The notes under the pieces are model-generated. The model did not search any database and was not told where the DNA came from. It saw nothing but the letters and a program-made list of their open reading frames with translations. Positions 26,037 to 37,400 of a DNA stretch of 64,000 nucleotides are shown here, piece after piece. The DNA lies in assembly GCA_963970005.1 (NCBI GenBank), contig CAXAMN010003736.1:54578-118577 (forward strand), given 5' to 3'. Position numbers and translations under genes: made by a program. Numbering within the stretch: the stretch's first letter is position 1; every line of letters starts with the position of its first letter. The stretch comes from Durusdinium trenchii (lineage: Eukaryota; Sar; Dinophyceae; Suessiales; Symbiodiniaceae).

Positions 26037-27140
26037 CCGCGTGGGGGCGAAGATGCTCAGATGGATTCGTTGGAGTGAGAGAGACTCCACGGTACAGGTG
26101 TAGAGACAGACAGGTGTAGAGACAGACAGGTGTAGAGACTCCACAGGTTAGTGGGAAAATCTGGTGAATTTGGGCTCCGCGCTTTGGTCCGGAGTAGCTC
26201 GCTTGCCCCGATGTGCTTCGGGCTTGGTGCGATTCGGCGTGCTGTTTTTGGCACCAAACGCTGGTTTCCGCTTAGAATTTTTTGAGGCCACCAATAGTAG
26301 TTCTAGATGTGCAAATTGATTTGCTTTCCCCATAGATGGATAAACCATCCATCCAATCATGGCATGATCTGATGATGTCCCTTCCACGATGGCCCAGGCG
26401 TCATACTCCCAAACCTCTTGTTATGCCGTTTGTTTGGTTTGCAGTTCCTTGAATGGGAGTTGAATGTCCTCACGGGTACCGTCAATGTTCTCTAAAAATG
26501 GTTGAGACAGGGGGTGAACAGCGTCAAACATCTTTTTTCACGAGTGGGGTGCTACCTTCTTGACCAACAGATGAACAACTCCCTCCCTTCTCCGATGAAG
26601 ACAAGATCAAAAAGGGCCCGCGTTTTCTTTGGTGGCCAATAAGTTTGGTCCTAGAATGTCCTGGTCGGCCAGCGTCGAGCCCGCGAAGCACCAGCGTAGC
26701 CACTGGCTCACTCTCAGCTGAACGCCAAGAACTGCGCCAAGTCTGCGCCGACCTTGACATTAAATCAGTTGGTGAGTATGGAGTCTATTCATCAGTACTA
26801 CGTACTGCCTCATGTGCATTGACAAGTAAGTGTGATGACACCTATGCAGGCGTGAACGAAGATGAACGAATCACTGTTGAACTCCGATCGCCATCCTGAT
26901 GCAGTTGCATGGGCCACTCACAGTGCCACACACCTGTCAACCAACCTGACGTCTCAGCAGCCTGGAACCGCTTTTCAGCCACCCAGCCACCTGCACGAAT
27001 TTGAACCCAAAAAAACGGACTCCTTGCGCCAAACTATTCATGGAAGAGTCCTGGCCTCACCATGCCTTTCGACCAAAACGACCTTCATCTCAACTGAACC
27101 CGGAACCCAAAAACCTGCTCCCAGCTTAGTACACTCCGCC
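26037..27140. other. Stretch between gene C and gene D
   Basis: A short tandem of GACAGACAGGTGTAGA lies at about 26098-26140. A possible exon at about 26,690-26,770 reads LSAERQELRQVCADLDIKS on the + strand, but I could not link it by phase to either neighbour. Nothing else is recognised. Confidence 0.35.
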
Positions 27141-27266
27141 ATGCCCCGCGTGCCGCCCCTCACCAGTGCCCCGCCTTCGCTTTCGCCTTCGGCTGCGTTC
27201 TGCGCCAAAAGCGGCGGCGGCAGCTGCGCGGCGCCGCTGGCGGCGGCGGTGCGGCAGGGGCTCTTC
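27141..27266 (+). CDS. Candidate 5' exon of the decarboxylase gene
   Basis: An ATG at 27141 opens a frame with a serine-, alanine- and proline-rich start (MPRVPPLTSAPPSLSPSAAF) and then LAAAVRQGLFDGEEEEARR. The first part would suit a targeting or spacer region. A phase-0 GA donor at 27267 would join it to the first certain decarboxylase exon, but a phase-1 GT donor at 27271 is equally visible and would not fit. The link is therefore a guess. Confidence 0.3.
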
Positions 27267-27707
27267 GACGGTGAGGAGGAGGAGGCACGCCGGGTCGAGG
27301 AGGTATGGGAAGCAGGAAGGATGAGGAGGAGGAGCCCGTAAGGTTGAAGAGGTCCCAAATGAGGTTAAATGAGGTTGGGTACACTCCCGAAAACTAACAT
27401 GGAACCTGAAAATGGACCTTTGGAAGATGATTTTCCTCTACAACCCAGTGCTTTTCAGGTCCCATGCTAACCTTCCCGAGTGTATCTGTTTGGGGGGGCG
27501 GAGAGGTTTTTTGCCTTCCAATAAAGAGAGAAAGCATATATGATAAGCATCTGATAGACCTGTTAACATGTCTAAGGGAATGTTGTTTGGACCTCGAGGA
27601 TTCTGTGCGACATCGGCCTCGCACATGTGACGCACATTGGGGTCTCTTGACCGCTTCATCTGCGGGACGACTGGATCCCAAAGATAAAAGAGAAATGGAG
27701 AGAAAAG

Positions 27708-27792
27708 GAGCCCCTAGTAGCGTCCTTGTTACTACTAGTAAGGCACTTGTTGCTAGAAGCCATGCACTTGTTCCTAGTAGCTTCTTGTTTCA
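27708..27792. repeat. Modular CTAGTAG-word repeat
   Basis: Contains CCTAGTAGCGTCCTTGTTAC, CTAGTAAGGCACTTGTTGCT and CCTAGTAGCTTCTTGTTT in tandem. Confidence 0.65.
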
Positions 27793-28418
27793 GATGAGAG
27801 AACATATGGACCGTGGGGCTTCGGACACCCGATGGCCTTGGGGGTAGGAACAGGTGGAGGCTTTCTCATGCTCTAATGATGAGGTCCTTTGCACTTGTGC
27901 TAAAAGGGATATGAAGAGGACCATATGACGGATGTGAAGAAATATGACGGATGCGAAGAAGCAGAAGTCAAAGGCGATTTCGGCCCGGCAAATCAATCGT
28001 GGCTTCCTTGGAGATGAGGAACTGTTTGTTTCATTGGTCGTTGAACCATGTTGAACCATTCCCTGCTTGATCATCGCTTTGAGGACCACTAATTAGGGCC
28101 CACCGGTCAGGATCGTTCATGGACACCCCGCGGCTGGGATCTCGCAAGGTGCTGGTGCTCAAAGGCTGGAAGGTGTCCCATGAACAGTATGACCAGCAAA
28201 GGCAAAGAGGTTCAAGAGGATTCCGGAATCCCCCAGGACCTTCACTTTGTGACCTCTTTGGAGTTTCCAAGTGACCCATCCGATCTCAAAAGGTCCCTTT
28301 GAAGGTCCCGGCATAGCGAAGAATGTGATGAAAGAACCTCATCGCCTTTGGAACCCACGCAGAAAGCGCACGCTTGAGCACGCGCACCGCAAGAAAGCGT
28401 GTTTTGGACCGCCATCAG

Positions 28419-31400
28419 GTGCCTTTGTGTGTCTTCTATGACTTGGATCTCTTTGACGCTCACCTGGCCACTTTGAAGGAGGCCTTTGGATCGACGGTGC
28501 CTTGGACCTCTCCGTCTGAGCGCGAAAGCCGCGAAAGCGGGAGGGTTGGGAGAGAGTCCAGGGCTTGGTGGCAGGCAGCTCGGTGTGAAAAACCTTTACT
28601 TGGGATATCTTGGAATGAACTCACTGACTCGTTGAAGCCAAAAAGCTGAGGGGTCCTCACTGGGTGCTGAGGGATGGGTATCGATCCTGAAGTCCACGCA
28701 TGAGCACAGCAAGCGAGCAGGAATCCAATTGTTTTGCCATCTTGTCACTACCTCTCACGCTGAACACCGACAGTGAAACGGGGGAGAGACTGTACGTACT
28801 TGTCATCCGGTGTAGTTAAAGACAATGCCCATGAGGGCATATTGATAAAAATAGAAATAGAACCAAATAAGTTGCACAGCGCCAATTTTTCTCGGTTCTT
28901 GTGCAAGACTATGTCAAGGGGAAAAAAAATTAGAAAATGATGATTGCTTTGGACAATTTTGAACAGAGTTATATGTTTAGGGCGGTTCTACCTCTCATAT
29001 CTCCACTTCCCCACTCGTGCTGTACATATCGATCATGTCGCGTTGATGTCTGACATAACAGCTCGCCCTTCGGCCTAGTCGATCGTCGCCTGATGACCGA
29101 TCTCGCCAGGAAACTGGCCAGGAAACTGGGTGAAGACCTCGCTGCCTGTGAAGGGTGAACCATGGTGAACCATGGTGAACCTGCTTGATTCATGTCTTCA
29201 TGTCCTTCTCTTCCCGTCGATCGGTCGGACCGTTTCGTCCCACGACGTCGTGACGGAAGCAACCAGAGCTCGTCCCAGCAAGAGATCACTTCGGTCACTT
29301 CGGTCACGAACTGAAGAACCAGGTCGTGGTTTCGGTGGTTTGTTCCATGTGTTCTGTTTGCCCTACACTCCGCTAATGTCCATGTCTGTTGGCCCCCTAG
29401 CCGCCCTAGCCGCAGTGGGGTCGTCCATTTCACCTGGCGAAGCGCCGGCCGAAGCGCAGGGCGCTTCGCCAGAAACCGGCATCGTTCGATTCAGGTGCAA
29501 CATCGGATGGCGATCAAGGCCTGCCCGTTGAGCCGACTGATGAGATACGCCTATGAGAGGCGGGGAGAGAGAGGATCGACCATCGACCCCCACAGGAGAG
29601 GAAGCAGACGTTGCTGGCGGTTTGGGCGTTGTTGGAGGGCGCAGACGTTGTGCAAGGAAGTCCGCCCGGCGGCGTAAATTTTGGGGGTATAGCCGGCATC
29701 TTCGCCTAAGAGGAATGTGGCTCCAGCAGCATGACGAAAAAATAGACCGCCCTGCCATTCTGACCTCCTCGAAACTGTGCACCATTCCAATTTGGTGGTC
29801 CATGTGACCCACCAAATCTTGAAACCATGCGACGCGCATCCCGTCGCCTCCTCCTTGGGCCGAACCAGCTCCGAACCGCGCGCTGCGGAGCTCTACGAAA
29901 CCGCGACGTGCGCGGGCCGCGGCTTCGATGCGCCGCGCGCCGCGGCGGTCTCAGGTGGGGCTTTGGGGTGGAATGCGCCTCCATGGGCGAAGTGAAACTG
30001 GCGCTGGAGCACTGCCAGATCCCGGCCTCTCGGCGGTTTGGGGCGAAAAGGCCGGGCATGCCAGTTTGGCGGATCAGGTTTCAGAGCAGGTTCCAAAGAG
30101 GCCGGGTTCTTTGGGGTTCCCATGCAGTGAGTGGAAGTGGTGGGAAGCCCGACCCCTTTGGAACTGCTGGAGGTGATTGGTTGTTCCCCCTTTGGGTCAA
30201 TCCTCTTCTGGGGCACATGTTTCGATGTCTTTTCCGGAGCTTAGATCGAGCGCCAGCGGTGCCAGCTAGGGGAAGTGGATCGCTTCGTCGAAGTCGCCAC
30301 CCAGTATACCACCCTTCCAGAACCCACACAGCGAAGAAGAAATGGTTCCTAGTAAGGCACTTGTTCCTAGTAGCTTCTTGTTACTACTAGTAAGGCACTT
30401 GTTNNNNNNNNNNAGTAAGGCACTTGTTACTCCTAGCGATGCACTTGTTCCTAGTAGCTTTGGTATAATGCTATATATAGGCCAAGGATCGCCCGCACCC
30501 AAAGCGATGCGAAGCGGGCCCCGGTGCCTGACTGCCAAGCAACCGGGCGCCCCAAGCAACATACAACGGTGACCCCCCTATCACGGGCGCCCGTGCGAAA
30601 CAACCGGGCCAGCAAACGGCTCCCAGGGAAGATGGCCGTTTCTCTCCCAGGATCCAGGTGGAAATACCACGCTGGAGGAGCATTTTGACCATTGTGGTGT
30701 CTGTTGAGTTGTTCGTTTGGCCATACAAAGAAGCTTAAAGGCAAGGCATTCCCCGGCATTCCTCGGCCTTCAAGTCACTGTAAACTTCAGAAGACCAGAT
30801 GTGACCTTTCTTCGAAGGCATGCAAAAACCGCAACCAAGTTCAATCTTCTACAGGTCGTTCTCTAAGTGGATAGGACATTTTCTCAACTGCTTCCATTCC
30901 ATAGGCCGGTATTTGCCGATGTTCGTCGTTCGACGACTTCATGGGGCGAACATTCCAGGCATCGATGTTGGTCTTCGATTCCCCTGCGAAGACACGGAAG
31001 GAACTGCAATTTGCTTTGGCTACTTCGTTGAAGGGCTGCACAGGTTGGAGTGCTTCAGAAAGCACTTTTGGGGAGAACGGTACGCTGCAACTTGATCTCG
31101 ACCTTCCCAACGAGATTTTGTTGGCCTCCGAAAGTCATGGGGAAAATCAACTCCCACACATGACGATCATGATGGCTATATGGTAGAACAGAGAGTGTTT
31201 TTGCAACCACTGAGTGTTTGGAGATGATTTACTTCTACTCCTTCTGGAGTTATCCCCCAGGGGTTGAATTGAAAGTTCTGCCAAGTGTTCAAGACACCGT
31301 GACACACTGGACTCGCGGGACGCGTTCGCTGCGACCAATGGCGGGGCTACAGTCATGGTCTACTTAGAGCATCTTAGACCACCCCAAGACCCCCCCTCCA

Positions 31401-34400
31401 CCCTAGTAGCTTCCTTGTTACGTTCGTAGCGATGCCCTTTGCTACTAGTAGCGAACCGTGCTCCGTTCGTAGTATGGCCAGGAGCCCCGAACGTAGCGTC
31501 CTCTTCTTACTAGTATAGTACCCAGACGCTCCATGTATGCCATATTTGCCTACATTGGCCCCCCCAAACCACCCCAATGTAGGCAAATATGGCATGCATG
31601 GAGCGTCTGGGGTATATATAATTGGCCTCCAAAACCTAATGGACCAGGATCCCAAGACCCTCCTGGTCCATTCGGGACCAACCCCCAAGACCTCACCGAT
31701 CCCTCAACCTCACCGGTGGAGATCGCAGATGAGCCGTGGAGATCGTAGGGTGAGCGGTGGAAGGGCGGAGCCCACAGGGTCTCCTCTTTGGAAGTCTCTT
31801 TGGGGCCAACAGGATCGGATCTACTCCCTGGGAGTTCATCACAAAAAATGAGGTGGACACCCTCTATTTCGCCCAAATGCATGCGTTGCTGTCCCAAGAG
31901 CTGGTCACAGAGTCGAGCTGAGCGCAGGAAATTCCCTTAAGATGGTAGTTCTGTGCAGTATAGTGTCACCATGTGTCACCAAAGTTGCTTCAAACAACCA
32001 CGTCGCAATCACTGGTCTATGATATAGACATTGGCTCCATTTTCTTGGCTTGTTGCAAGCAGGCCAGCGCTTCTTTACATCCAAGCTGCTTCTATTCATG
32101 TTCGCCCCCGATCCCATCATGGATCCATCTTCGCCGAAAGTCCGGAGGTGAGTGCATCACTTCCAACCTGTTTGCGACCGGTCGTCGCGACCGGGAGCGT
32201 TCGGTGCGGTCTCCAGGGCGGCGTGCGTGGGGTGAGGTGGGATTTGGCCCCCGAGGATCAGAAGATCCACACGAACTTGGACAACTTCGTGGAATACCAA
32301 CGGGCCAAAGAGCTCCTGGCAGCCAAAGCGACCACCGCGAAGACCCAGACCGCCACCGGTCTTGGTCCTGAGATGGGTGTGGTGGGACTTCGGATCAATC
32401 CGCTGGTGGGTGCCGGGCAGATCGAAGCCTTGAGCGTCAGCACACCGGACGCTAGGAGAGGATGAAGGAGGAGTGGAGTGGAGTGGAGTGGAGTGGAGGA
32501 GAATTGGTCTTTTGAACAAAGAATTGGCAGGAAGGAGTGGGTGCAGTTTAGGTTGCTTTAGGCCGGTTTGAATGGGGTGTGGGCGGTTTTCATCCAATGG
32601 GCTTCACAAATCGTGTAGGACATGGCTTCAACAGGTTTTAACCCATGGGTGTTTCGTCCTTTTCTCCCATGTAAAAGTGCGTTTCGGTAAGCAAATCTCT
32701 TCATGTGTTCCTGTAACATCATCTAATAAGCCGCATTCCCTGGTTTACGACAACAACCTTGTAGACACACACTCCTCCTCCTCCTCCTCCTCCTTCACCT
32801 ATCACCCACCCTCCTGACATCAGCCCAAGCTTTCTGAGGAGAGCAAGTTTGGCGTCCCCGTCACGGAACTGGAGAAGATCCGCGCTGCGTTTCGTGAATC
32901 ACCTTGGCTCACATGCCTTCACATCCACATTGGCAGCGGTGGTATGGGCTTGGTGGTTTTGACGCAGGGCATTCGCGTGTTGGTTGATACCGCCAAAGAC
33001 GCCTGGCTGGAAGGCTGGAAGGGGGGGAGGTGGATCCTTGGGTCGTTCAGCTGAACGAACCCAGCGGTTTGAACCACCGAACTGGGGGATTGTGCCATCG
33101 AACCTCTGAAACCACTGGTTCGTTCAGCTGATTTCCCACTGCCGAACTGGTGGTTTGGCAGAGTCCCACGAGCTGGGGAGATCGATTTCCTTCGGATCAG
33201 CTTCTCAAGAATTGGGGGGACGAGCTGGGCATTTGTCTCAGACTGGTTGAAAGTTGGAACTGTCCTTCAAGGGCTAGTGAGCAGAACACTCTTCTCTTTC
33301 AAAAGACAGCGGAAGAAGTTTGGAACAAAACTGGAAAGTGTCCAGCGAAGTCACACGAAAGTCACGCCCGACACACAAGAAGTGTACTTTCCTCTCAACA
33401 CAGAAGTCACACCACCCACAGAGTCGTCACACCCCCGTTTTTCGTTGGGAACCTCGAACCGACCAGAAGCCGAACTCGTCGCCCTTCGTTGGTGGGGTTG
33501 AATCCGGTGCCTGGTACGCCTCGAAGTGGTACTGAATCACTTAAGTGGTCCAACTCCCAAAGTGGTGTTTGACAGTGTCAAAGATGGTCAAATGTATGCT
33601 CTGCGAATGTGTGCAGCTGTGTAAAATTCGGGCAAAAGGAAAGCACCTTGCTTGGGGCCCCGATGCTTGTTCAGGCGTGATCCAAGCTTTGAACTGGCCA
33701 CCCGGCCGTGAAAAACCTAAGTGTCTCAGAATCCAGGAGGGGACGCCGGTTGTAATCCATGCCCCGACGCAACCCATAGGACTGCCGATCAATTGACCCC
33801 GCTGGCACCACCCCTGGCCTGATCGGCATATATACCAGTCCGAGCGTCTGGGATGGTAGCTACCATTCCGACAGGTGAAGATGTGCAATCAATGAATGAA
33901 GTAGATGGTTGAGTCATCCGGTCCTTGGTCTAACGACTCCTACCAGCCAACCGCCGCCGATCAAAAGACAAGCCGGTCCTGCAACAACTCATTCCAACAG
34001 GTGTAGGCATGCACTTGCAGGTGTAGGCAGTTTCAGCCAGAGAAGTGAAGGATTTCGTCTAGTCCTTTTCATACTCTGCAAATCACCTGCTTCCTCTGTG
34101 TCCAGAAAACCTGCTTCGTCCGTCTCCACGTGGATTTCGCTCCGTTGCCGTGGACGTGACGCGGGACGTGACACGTGACGTGATCGGTGACGCCGCTGTT
34201 GAGGACCTCAACGGCTCCTTGGGGCGACGTCAGATTTCGGTGCTGGACATCGGGGGCGGGTGACGTGGCAAGAGCAGGGCGAGTGGGTTCTTTCTGGGCT
34301 CCCTTGTTCTCCATCTTGTTCGATCTTTTAAGGAGAGAAGGCAGCATTTTTTGCACTCAAGGGTTTTTCCGAGGGTAGTGAAAGGCCGGGGTGCAGGTCT

Positions 34401-37400
34401 GTTGTCTCACTGTTTTGGCGTCGCTTGCGGGGATAACCAAAGAAAACAGGATAATGGGGTATTCAACCCACTGGTGGAGGAAAATGCTCAACGTTTCAAC
34501 CTGCATACCCAGGTTGCCCGCCAACTACGCCAGCGATCGCATGGACGAGGGTCCTGTGCCCAATTTTTCGCAATATGCGAAGCACTTGAAGGAACAAATC
34601 CCAGATTCTTGGGCCAGCAAATATGTGCTCTCTCTCTCTCTCTCTAGGGCGGCTAAATGGAGCGAAGAGATTCAAGATGTTCCCCGATTAATCACTCCAC
34701 ATGCACACGTAATCACACGCACAAGTCGAGCCCAACTTGCGATCTTCGATCTGCAGCCCACTGTGAAAAACCTTCACCATCTAACGGCCATGGTCACAGC
34801 CAAAGTACCATGGTTCAAAGCCCAATTCGGGTAGTTTTAGAGGATCGACCCATGCTTGTTCATGCGTGAACACGCTGGATCAGTGAATCTCCAGGGCTCA
34901 CAGCTTTCAACGCGAGTGGTGTCGAGCGGTTTTCAAAGTCTGTCGAGCTCGAACCTCCCAGCGGGACGTCGGGCATGTCTCTTTGCTCGAAATCCGCAGG
35001 GCGTGGTCCTAAAAGGGATCGAAAAGGACTTCGCATAATTTGGGGGCTCCCCTGCGGAAGTGATGTTCGTGAAATCACCTGGAGTCAACCTACTCAACAA
35101 AAACTGGCCCCGAGCTCACACGCCTGTTCCTTTTCAGAGCGCGCGAGCTAGGTCGCACCCAAACGAGGGCAGGTCATCCGTCGAGCGAGGCGAGCGAGGC
35201 ATATATACATGCGAGGCATATACACGCGAACGAGCGTCTTGAGGCGTCTATGGGACCTGCGTCCTTGCTCCGTTCGTAGCACGGCCAGGAGCCCCTAGTA
35301 GCTTCCTTGTTCCTAGTAGCGATGCCAGGAGCCCCGTTCGTAGCGTCCTTCCTATGGATGGCAAGCGAGATCCAACAGTTCCAATCTTCACCCCCCCCCG
35401 TCTTCGCCTCGAATCTTGTTCGTCTTCTTCCTTGTTAAACACGACCCGCCGTCTTGGTGCAACGCACGCGAAGCGCCGGTCGTTTCTCGGCGGGTTGGGC
35501 CCAGGAACTCTTCTCGGGCGAGTTTCAGGTCATCACCGAATTTGGTCAAGCGCTCTTCGCGAAGGCGTGGCGCTTCAACGAGCGAGGCCGCGAGGCCCTC
35601 AGCGCAGGACTTGCGTTCTGGGGGGGTATTGCATTGTGTGGGTGTTCCCTTTTTGTTTTTCGGAGGCTCAGGGAGCGAATGGATCCGTTTGGGTTCCTCT
35701 AAGGTGGTTTCAGAGGGGAAAGGGGAAGAAAGGCTTCCCCTCGTCCAAATCACTGATTGAGTGCCTGGAAGGGGTGACTGGCGTGTGACTGGCGGCCAGT
35801 TTGCGCATGGAGGTCTATTTCCACATGGTTCTTTGGGCACTCATATCGAATTGAGCGGTTGTGAACTCCAATCCGGACTAGATGACCTCCGTCGGCTGAA
35901 CGTCAGAGATCACGCTCTTCTCGTTTTTTGGTCGGAATTGAAACCAAACCTCTTCTCCACCTCTTCTCGTACAGCCACAAGAGTGGAGTCTGTAACCTCT
36001 TTTCCTTCCCTTCCCTTCGTCGCCTCCTCTCTTCGTCGCCTTCGCTTCGCGCACAAAAAAAAACCACTCTCAGATGGGCTTCCTGGCGAGTCGCATCGAG
36101 TGGCTCAAGGGCAGTGAGGAGAAGCCCATCGTGGCGCCTGGGCGTCCTTCGCTCCACCCCTTCCCGTCGACGAACAACGGGCCGGCGTTGAAAACGGTCC
36201 AGTCACGTTCGACGGGGTGCCGAACTTGGAGGAAGTCGGGGTGCCCATTATTATTCACTCACTGGATGGACTAAGCACCACCCCGTCTTGTGATTCCTGG
36301 GTGTGGAGCTGTGGTCCCAAACGAAGATGTCATGGATCATCTGAGTCGAGACTTCTTTTTGGATCTTTTTGGTTCCTTTTCTTCTTTGTTTCTAGTAGCA
36401 ATGGCCTCCAACCTGATAGCGATGGCCTCCAACCTGGGAGGGAAGATGTGTTGGAATTGAGTCTGAGACGGTGCTGGCGTGGCTTGGATGGCCAAGTTGG
36501 AAGAACTGCCCGAAAGCAAGCTCCTCGAAGTCGGGTAAGTACAAAAGAAAGAAAACAGCCATGGAGTCACATATAGGCCAGGGTGGTGTGACTCTATCGT
36601 CAGTCCCATCCAGGGGCTGTGGATGTGATGTTCGGGGCACCCAACTCCGGCACCCTCTATCGCACGTTGAGCTCTGTGACGGTTGGAGGGACTTTTTGAG
36701 CCAATCGGTTCCAGTGCATCGCTACTAGTAACAAGTGCCTTACTAGTAGTAACATGGTGCCTTACTAGTAGTAACAAGAAGCTATTAGCTTCTTGTTTCT
36801 AATAGCGAACATTGTTACTACTAGTAAGGCACTTGTTACTAGCTGATGGAGTCCTCATGGTCCACCACTTCAGGGCGTCGATGTCGCGACCCTTGGAATC
36901 CGTTGGAAGGCGTGGAAGGGATGAAATCACGAAGTTGAAGAACTATCCTCATATTCAACCAGACTGAGGTTCTTCTCAAGGAACCACGGTTATCCCTGCC
37001 ATATATGCCGATCAGTTGACTCCCAAAACCATCCCAACTGATCGGCATATATAGTAACATATACCATGCAAGGATTGTCCTGGATATTGCTCTCAAGTAC
37101 TCCCTCCACCTTTCCGTGGGAATGGACCGCCGTCCACCCCACCACAGCCCAATGCCCACGGACACGTCGTGGGACGGTCTCTCACGCCGTGGGGAGCGCG
37201 TGCCGCCGACGTGCCCAGGTCTCTCACTTTGGCGCGGACCTCTGCCTCCGCCAAGCTTACACCACTCAGCATCCTCGCCGTGCCTTCCCCGGCCATCGTG
37301 CTGGTCGGTTCGATGAGGAAAAGTCCTATACCCAATGAGTGGTGAAGCTGGGGGAGGTGCTTCGAACATGAACGGGTGAGTCTACTCAGCTTTCCAGCCA

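Noticed and set aside
28730-28775. Peptide CFAI followed by PLT as the catalytic-lysine exon of the decarboxylase
   Set aside because: It lacks the lysine. The segment at 29495-29559 has the lysine in MAIKACPL and joins both neighbours in phase.
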